NCBI GenBank assembly: GCA_000017645.1 | Contig: CP000781.1 | Coordinates: 2,467,501 to 2,531,500 of the forward strand | DNA: 64,000 nucleotides | Direction: 5' to 3' | Source: Xanthobacter autotrophicus Py2 | GTDB taxonomy: Bacteria > Pseudomonadota > Alphaproteobacteria > Rhizobiales > Xanthobacteraceae | In this document: positions 59,331 to 64,000 of the stretch, piece by piece | Layout: the number at the start of each line of letters is the position of its first letter | Numbering within the stretch: the first letter of the stretch is position 1 | Program-made: the position numbers and the translations under genes | The notes under the pieces: model-generated | Told to the model about the DNA's origin: nothing | Database searches by the model: none | The model's input: the letters and a program-made list of their open reading frames with translations, nothing else

Positions 59331-60839
59331 TCAGGTCACGGTGAATTGCGCCATCATGCCGGCATCCTCATGTTCAAGGATGTGACAATGCAGCATGAAC
59401 GGATCTGCCGCATCCGCCTTTTTGTTGACCTGGACCAGGATTTCGACGCCGCTTGCGTCGACGACCACCACATCCTTGTGTCCCTCTGTCGCGGGGTCGA
59501 CGGGCTGGCCCCCGCGCGACACCACTTGGAACGAACACCCATGCACGTGGAACGGATGCACCATCATGGGCGCGCTCACCCGCCACAACTCAGTCTCGCC
59601 GAGGGTCAGGGCCGCGTCGATGCGGCCCATGTCGTAGGCGTTGCCGTTGATGCCCATGATACTGCCGGTGGCGCCGAATAGCCTTCTGGCCATCGACCCA
59701 ATCATGGACCCCGCGTGCATATCGAGCCGGAATTCGCGGGTGCGCACTGGGGCGCCGAGATCGAATGGCGGTGCGGGGAGCGCGGCGGGCAGTGCGGAGG
59801 GAGCATTGCCCTGGGCTGATCCCGGCGAAAAGGTCAGGATATCCAGCGTTCCGCCGGAACCGGCCCCACCGCCCATCATGCCGCCCCCCATCATGCCACC
59901 CTGCGCGAGGTCGCTGCTGATCAGGCGGACAGGCGCGCTGTCCGCGCTGAAATCGACGACGATCTCGGCGCGCTCGGCCGGGGCCAGGGCGATGCGATTG
60001 CGCGCGACCGGCGCGGGCAGCAACCCGCCGTCGCTTGCGACCTGATGGAACTGCCGCCCGTCGGCAAAGGTAAAATCATAAAACCGCGCGTTCGAGCCAT
60101 TGAGCAGGCGGAGCCGCACCAGTCCGCGCGGCACATCCGCGACCGGTCGGACCGCACCGTTGACGCAGATCGTGTCGCCCAGAAAACCGCCCATCAGGGA
60201 CATCATGCCGGAAATGTCATAGACCAGCCGCCCGGAGCTGTCGAAGCTGCGGTCCTGCACCACCAGCGGGATATCGTTCACACCATAGTCCGAAGGCAGG
60301 CCGTCGGGCGCGGCGGGATCGTCGACCAACAACAGGCCCGCGAGCCCGTGGTAGACCTGCGGCCCGGTCTTGCCGTGGACATGGCTGTGATACCACAGCG
60401 TCGCCGCCGGGTGATGCACATCGAACCGCGCCGACCACGTCTGGCCGGGGGCGAAGGCCGTCTGCGGGCCGCCATCCATGTTGCCCGGGACATGGGCCCC
60501 GTGCCAATGCGCCGTGACCACGTCGTCGGTCCTGTTGACAACGTCGATCTGCGCGGTGCGCCCGCGCCGCACTCGCAGCGTCGGCCCGAGGTAATCGGCC
60601 TCATACCCTAGCGTCGGCGTCTGCGTGCCGGGCACGAAGGCGTGGCTGCCTTTTCGCGCGGTCAGCGTGACCGGCTGCGCGCCGTCGGCCTCTAGGATCG
60701 GCGGGATCGGCAACGCCGCGCCGCCTTCCGCCGCGAAGGCGCGCCCGGTCAGCACGAACGGAGCCGCCAGCAGCGCCGCGCCGCCCAGCAAGACCTGTCG
60801 CCTGTCAAGATTGTGCAGTGGTGGGTTCAATATGCTCAC
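59331..60839 (-). CDS. Multicopper oxidase, Tat-exported (CopA/CueO type)
   Basis: 502 aa from a GTG at 60839 (or 527 aa from an ATG at 60914). A Tat signal NLDRRQVLLGGAALLAAPFV is near the N-terminus. Copper ligands: HWHGAHVPG, WYHSHVHGK, HPFHVHGCSFQV and HCHILEHEDAGMMAQF; the Met after the last motif is the axial type-1 ligand position. A Met-rich loop (GGMMGGGMMGG) between the second and third cupredoxin domains is typical of cuprous oxidases. The GTG is preferred because AAGGG lies 8 nt upstream. It is the first gene of the copper-type cluster and probably oxidises Cu(I) in the periplasm. Confidence 0.93.
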   Translation of the reverse strand: MSILNPPLHNLDRRQVLLGGAALLAAPFVLTGRAFAAEGGAALPIPPILEADGAQPVTLTARKGSHAFVPGTQTPTLGYEADYLGPTLRVRRGRTAQIDVVNRTDDVVTAHWHGAHVPGNMDGGPQTAFAPGQTWSARFDVHHPAATLWYHSHVHGKTGPQVYHGLAGLLLVDDPAAPDGLPSDYGVNDIPLVVQDRSFDSSGRLVYDISGMMSLMGGFLGDTICVNGAVRPVADVPRGLVRLRLLNGSNARFYDFTFADGRQFHQVASDGGLLPAPVARNRIALAPAERAEIVVDFSADSAPVRLISSDLAQGGMMGGGMMGGGAGSGGTLDILTFSPGSAQGNAPSALPAALPAPPFDLGAPVRTREFRLDMHAGSMIGSMARRLFGATGSIMGINGNAYDMGRIDAALTLGETELWRVSAPMMVHPFHVHGCSFQVVSRGGQPVDPATEGHKDVVVVDASGVEILVQVNKKADAADPFMLHCHILEHEDAGMMAQFTVT

Positions 60840-61128
60840 GATCGAGACCCTTGTCTTGTGTTTGCAGGGTGGTTTGGCATCTCTTGTCGGACATATATTC
60901 GCATCAGCCTGCATTCCCCAAGTGGCGTGTCGTTTGAGGTGAAGAGCGCCTGTATCCGAGCGCTAGACAAGGATTTTCTGCCGCAAGCGGCACCTGCGGT
61001 CGCGCAGACTGCTGGATCTGGACGGATCAGACCGCGAAGCCGCTGTTTCCTTGCCCAGGGGCGGCGTTTTTCAGCGCAGCGGACAGATCTGTCCAGCCGC
61101 TTTCGTTCAGTTTGAGCGTGGATCGCGA
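60840..61128. other. Junction of multicopper oxidase cluster and IS1380 element
   Basis: Holds the promoter side of the multicopper oxidase and the left end of the IS. A perfect 14-bp palindrome GGACAGATCTGTCC is at 61081-61094. No gene was recognised. Confidence 0.5.
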
Positions 61129-62499
61129 TCATGCGCATAGCGGTGGCGCTCGCAATCGGCGGATAGCGGCGAGGATGGCGCGTACCATCGTGCCGGTGAC
61201 AGCGACCTCGGCCAGCTGGAAGGTGATGGTGCGGGCGTGACGGACCACACGTGCCCCGATCTTGATCAGCTTCAGTTGCAGGCTGGTCAACGACCAGTCG
61301 GCCATGGCCTCGGGCAGCTCGATGCAGCGCAAGAAGGTGGCCAGGTTGTACGCCAGGGCGTGCAGTTGCAGCCGCACCTCATTGTCGCGGAACTTCCGGC
61401 ACGACAGCCGCGTCCAGCGAAAGGCGTATTTGCCCTCTTTGATGTGCTGCTCGGCGGTGCCGCGCTGGTTGTAGAACCGCACCACCCAGTCCGGCTCCAT
61501 CGGCAGGTTGGTGACGATGAAGCCGACACGCGGGAACAGTTCGCCCGGATGCCATTCGATCTTGGCGATCACCCGGCGTTCCTTGTCCCAGGACGCCGCC
61601 TGATACTCGAATTCCTCGAAGAACCGCTTGACCTTGGTCAGTGACGGCCGCCCGACAGGGCGCGTTAGCCGATGCGCGATCTTGTCCTTGAGGACCGCGT
61701 TTGCGGGCAGCCGGATGGCGTAGAAGAACCGCGCTTCTTCCAATCGCTCATAGATCGCCGGGATCGCGTAGGCAGCATCGGCCCGGAAGAACCTGCCACC
61801 AAGGTCGCGCTCCGCGTAGCGCGCAATGACGGGGTCGAGAACATCACGCCAGCCATCGGCGCTGTGGACGTTGCCATGGCGCAGGGCGCAGCGTTCCAGC
61901 ATCCCGAACTGGTTGAACAGAAAGTTGGGGTGATAGCAGCTACAGTCGAAATGGCCACTCCAGGCGGACCCTTCCTGGTCGCCATGGGTCGGGCTGACCG
62001 AGCTGTCCATGTCCAGAACGATGTACTTCAGCCCGTTACGGTCATGGAACCGGTCGATCCATTGCCCGTTCAGGTCGGCCAGCGCGGCACGGTTCCCGGC
62101 CAGAGCCAGCGTCTCGGTCTCGAACCGTCCCATCTGCGATGCCGAGGCCGCTTGTGCATCGACCGCTCTGCCGCCGACAACTTGGCGCATGACCGGATCG
62201 CAGGCGAGACGGTTGGCGTCGTTGACATCCTCGTATCCGGCCAGCCGCCCAAAGACTGATTGCCGGAACAGGCCGTCGAGCCGATGGACCGTGTTCTTGC
62301 CAGAGCGAGTATCGCGCAGCGCCGCTGACGCCAAATCGGACAACCCGAGCGCGTCATCAAGCTCGCGCATCACCAGAAGGCCGCCGTCGGAACTGAGCTG
62401 CGTGCCGCGAAATTCCAGCCGCACGCGAGGGTCGAAATCCACCCGATCTGCCCGTTGCAAGCCCGCACCCTCTGGGTGATCCATGAAACGCGCCCCTCG
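61057..62499. mobile_element. IS1380-family insertion sequence (approximate ends)
   Basis: One transposase gene flanked by imperfect inverted ends (left AGGGGCGGCGTTTTTCA, right inverted AGGGGCGCGTTTCA). No target-site duplication was found by eye, so the exact boundaries are uncertain and one end may have been rearranged. Confidence 0.6.
61129..62484 (-). CDS. IS1380-family transposase
   Basis: 451-aa DDE transposase. Features of the family: FRGTQLSSDGGLLVMRELDDALGL at the N-terminus, IVLDMDSSVSPTHGDQEGSAW (first Asp), FFRADAAYAIPAIYERLEE (second Asp), YNQRGTAEQHIKEGKYAFRW with the catalytic Glu, and a C-terminal IGARVVRHARTITFQLAEVAV. All motifs are intact, so it may be active. Confidence 0.94.
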   Translation of the reverse strand: MDHPEGAGLQRADRVDFDPRVRLEFRGTQLSSDGGLLVMRELDDALGLSDLASAALRDTRSGKNTVHRLDGLFRQSVFGRLAGYEDVNDANRLACDPVMRQVVGGRAVDAQAASASQMGRFETETLALAGNRAALADLNGQWIDRFHDRNGLKYIVLDMDSSVSPTHGDQEGSAWSGHFDCSCYHPNFLFNQFGMLERCALRHGNVHSADGWRDVLDPVIARYAERDLGGRFFRADAAYAIPAIYERLEEARFFYAIRLPANAVLKDKIAHRLTRPVGRPSLTKVKRFFEEFEYQAASWDKERRVIAKIEWHPGELFPRVGFIVTNLPMEPDWVVRFYNQRGTAEQHIKEGKYAFRWTRLSCRKFRDNEVRLQLHALAYNLATFLRCIELPEAMADWSLTSLQLKLIKIGARVVRHARTITFQLAEVAVTGTMVRAILAAIRRLRAPPLCA

Positions 62500-62749
62500 T
62501 AGCCTTCAACACCATGTTTTATATAGGAAATATAATGGTCAGGACAGCGAAATCAGCGCCTTACTTGGGAAATGTGGGATCAAGCCGACTCCCGGCCGGG
62601 TTGCCACCGGCCGCAAGGCGTTAAAGCCCTCAGTTCGGAGCGCGGAGGATGCCCCAGACGTGACCACGTCCGTCGCATCGCATAATGTAGACTGGCTAGC
62701 GGTAGCAAGTTCAAGAGACGTCGCGAACGTGTGTACGGGAGGTAGGTCG

Positions 62750-63895
62750 ATGGCCCCGATGAGCAGCACCGGCGAGAGGATCGCCGTGCGTGCAGCGGGG
62801 CGCGTTCGTGCGGTTGCGCGGTGCATGACCGGACTTTTCTTGGCCGCGGGGCTTCTCGTTGCGATGGCCCTGACAACGGCGGTCAGTCAGGCCGGGGCGC
62901 AGTCCCTTCGCTCGGACGAAGTTTCGGTCGGCACGGGAGCCGCCGGCGCCCTCAGCGTCCTGTCATCCATCGATCTGGTGGAGATGGGTGAACTGCTGGA
63001 ACACTGGCGGGCGCGTTATCCGGACATCAAGCTGACCTATCGGCACAAGAACTCGTTGGACGTCTACTCCGATGTGGTCGAGTGCAACGAGGCGCGGCCG
63101 TGTCCCGATCTCGCTTGGAGTTCGGCTATGGATCTCCAGATCAAGCTGGTGAACGACGGTTATGCTGCCAGGCACGAGACGGCCGCCGCCGCGGTGCTGC
63201 CGCCGTGGGCGGTGTGGCGCAATGAGGCCTTCGGGATAACAGCGGAACCTATCGTCCTCGTCTACAACAAGATGCGGGTGCCTCCGGAAGACGTGCCGCA
63301 CACCCATGCCGACTTCATCCGTCTCATGCGCGAGAAGGGCGCCACTTACCGGGGCAAGATCGCCGCCTATGATCCGGAGCGCAGCGGCACCGGATATCTA
63401 TTCTGGAACAGCGATGTGCGGATCACTGCCGACACCTGGCAACTGGTCCGGGCGTTCGGGCGGACAGGGCCGAAGCTCTATTCCTTCGCCCACACCATGC
63501 TCGATCGCGTGTCGGATGGAGACCACCTGTTTGCCTACAACATGATCTCATCTTATGCGCGGGCGAGGGCGATGGAAGAGCCGGCCCTCGGCGTCGTTAC
63601 CTTCGAGGACTATGCGCTGGTGATGACGCGCATTGCCCTCATTCCCAAGCAAGCGCCACACCCCGAGCAGGCGCACCTTTTCCTGGAGTTTCTCCTGTCC
63701 CGGGAAGGCCAGGCTGATCTCGCGCGCCGCGCGTTCGGAACGGTCCGGCTCGACACGACGCCGCCGGATGACGCCGGCGCCGATCCCGCAAAATTCCATC
63801 CAATACATGTGGGGCCTCAGCTTCTCACTTACCAGGATCAGTCTAAGCGCCGGATCTTCTTCCGCGATTGGCGAAAGGCTCTTGAGACTGAATGA
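62750..63895 (+). CDS. ABC transporter solute-binding protein (Fe/organic-acid type)
   Basis: 381 aa from an ATG with GGGAGGT 7 nt upstream. A signal peptide with a long basic start has its hydrophobic core at about residues 27-50, ending AGAQS. The mature domain is of the FbpA/periplasmic-binding II type: VGTGAAGALSVLSSIDLVEM, HWRARYPDIKLTYRHKNSLD, DLAWSSAMDLQIKLVNDG, VLVYNKMRVPPEDVP, YDPERSGTGYLFWNSD. It is truncated at neither end. Together with the TctE/TctD genes 5.7 kb away it was probably one regulated transport unit. The ligand is unknown. Confidence 0.88.
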   Translation: MAPMSSTGERIAVRAAGRVRAVARCMTGLFLAAGLLVAMALTTAVSQAGAQSLRSDEVSVGTGAAGALSVLSSIDLVEMGELLEHWRARYPDIKLTYRHKNSLDVYSDVVECNEARPCPDLAWSSAMDLQIKLVNDGYAARHETAAAAVLPPWAVWRNEAFGITAEPIVLVYNKMRVPPEDVPHTHADFIRLMREKGATYRGKIAAYDPERSGTGYLFWNSDVRITADTWQLVRAFGRTGPKLYSFAHTMLDRVSDGDHLFAYNMISSYARARAMEEPALGVVTFEDYALVMTRIALIPKQAPHPEQAHLFLEFLLSREGQADLARRAFGTVRLDTTPPDDAGADPAKFHPIHVGPQLLTYQDQSKRRIFFRDWRKALETE

Positions 63896-63946
63896 TCTGG
63901 CGGCCGCATGACCGCAGTCGACGTTAGGCGATCGTCGCGCGTGACG

Positions 63947-63968
63947 TGACAGGTTCTTGACAGGTTCT
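63947..63968 (+). promoter_or_regulatory. Two 11-bp direct repeats (OmpR-type binding site)
   Basis: TGACAGGTTCT occurs twice in direct tandem (63947-63957, 63958-63968), a spacing of one helical turn, as bound by OmpR/PhoB-family regulators. It lies after the solute-binding protein and before a gene that would start beyond the window. The TctD-like regulator at 56377 is a candidate ligand. Confidence 0.55.
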
Positions 63969-64000
63969 CCCCCCTACGCTCGCGCCGATGCCGCCATGCG

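Overview
The window looks like the chromosome of a GC-rich alphaproteobacterium of the order Hyphomicrobiales (Rhizobiales). The gene content fits a Xanthobacter/Azorhizobium-like organism, but the genus is inferred from gene order and protein character and was not searched. Supporting markers are the sppA-ihfB-lapA order, the thiO-thiS-thiG-thiE cluster behind a TPP riboswitch, the glnK-amtB pair behind sigma-54-type elements, a Trm112 protein beside a UbiH-family hydroxylase, and a MucR-type zinc-finger protein.

Positions 1-26,996 are core genome: ileS (cut by the window edge), amtB and glnK, tesB, a UbiH-family hydroxylase, trm112, an EamA transporter, asd, cysT-cysW, lapA-ihfB, sppA, a NUDIX hydrolase, a GST, the thiamin operon, an FAD monooxygenase, an alpha carbonic anhydrase, rpsA, a universal stress protein, an M48 lipoprotein protease and an SNase-like exported protein. 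Four strong hairpin terminators, a TPP riboswitch and a 4 x 15-bp tandem repeat are visible.

A tRNA-Arg(CCT) gene at 26,997-27,073 is the insertion site of a genomic island of about 27.1 kb. A P4-type tyrosine integrase starts 167 bp after the tRNA, and the last 16 bp of the tRNA recur at 54,180-54,195 (attL/attR). No conjugation genes are present. The island holds an AlpA-like regulator, a probable HUH replication initiator beside a very AT-rich stretch with a hairpin, a MucR-like regulator, a serine recombinase and mainly defence-type cargo. The cargo is: (a) a four-gene membrane operon at 33,568-38,534 resembling the ZorA/ZorB motor of Zorya, but with a vWA-like partner and a MotB/OmpA-type protein fused to an intact-looking staphylococcal-nuclease domain; (b) a DUF262/HNH (GmrSD-type) protein, a SIR2 protein and a nucleoside deoxyribosyltransferase-like protein; (c) a two-repeat MraZ/AbrB-like regulator with TGGGA direct repeats at its own start, divergent from a 254-aa unknown, an ImmA/IrrE peptidase and a PIN-like gene split by an IS66-family element whose removal restores the frame exactly; (d) a tightly overlapped operon of a P-loop kinase-like protein, a BpsA/DUF43-type methyltransferase-fold protein and a 193-aa unknown; (e) three exported or membrane proteins divergent from an XRE regulator.

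Beyond the island, a TctE/TctD-like two-component system (54,944-57,042) and an ABC solute-binding protein (62,750-63,895) look like a functional unit now separated by imported DNA. That DNA comprises a 5'-truncated TIR-domain remnant, a NuoB-like fragment, nuoA, a rhodanese protein, a DUF302 protein, a 34-aa membrane peptide, a Tat-exported multicopper oxidase and an IS1380-family transposase. The main candidate for an undescribed system is the SNase-armed Zorya-like operon; the three-gene kinase/BpsA-like operon is second.
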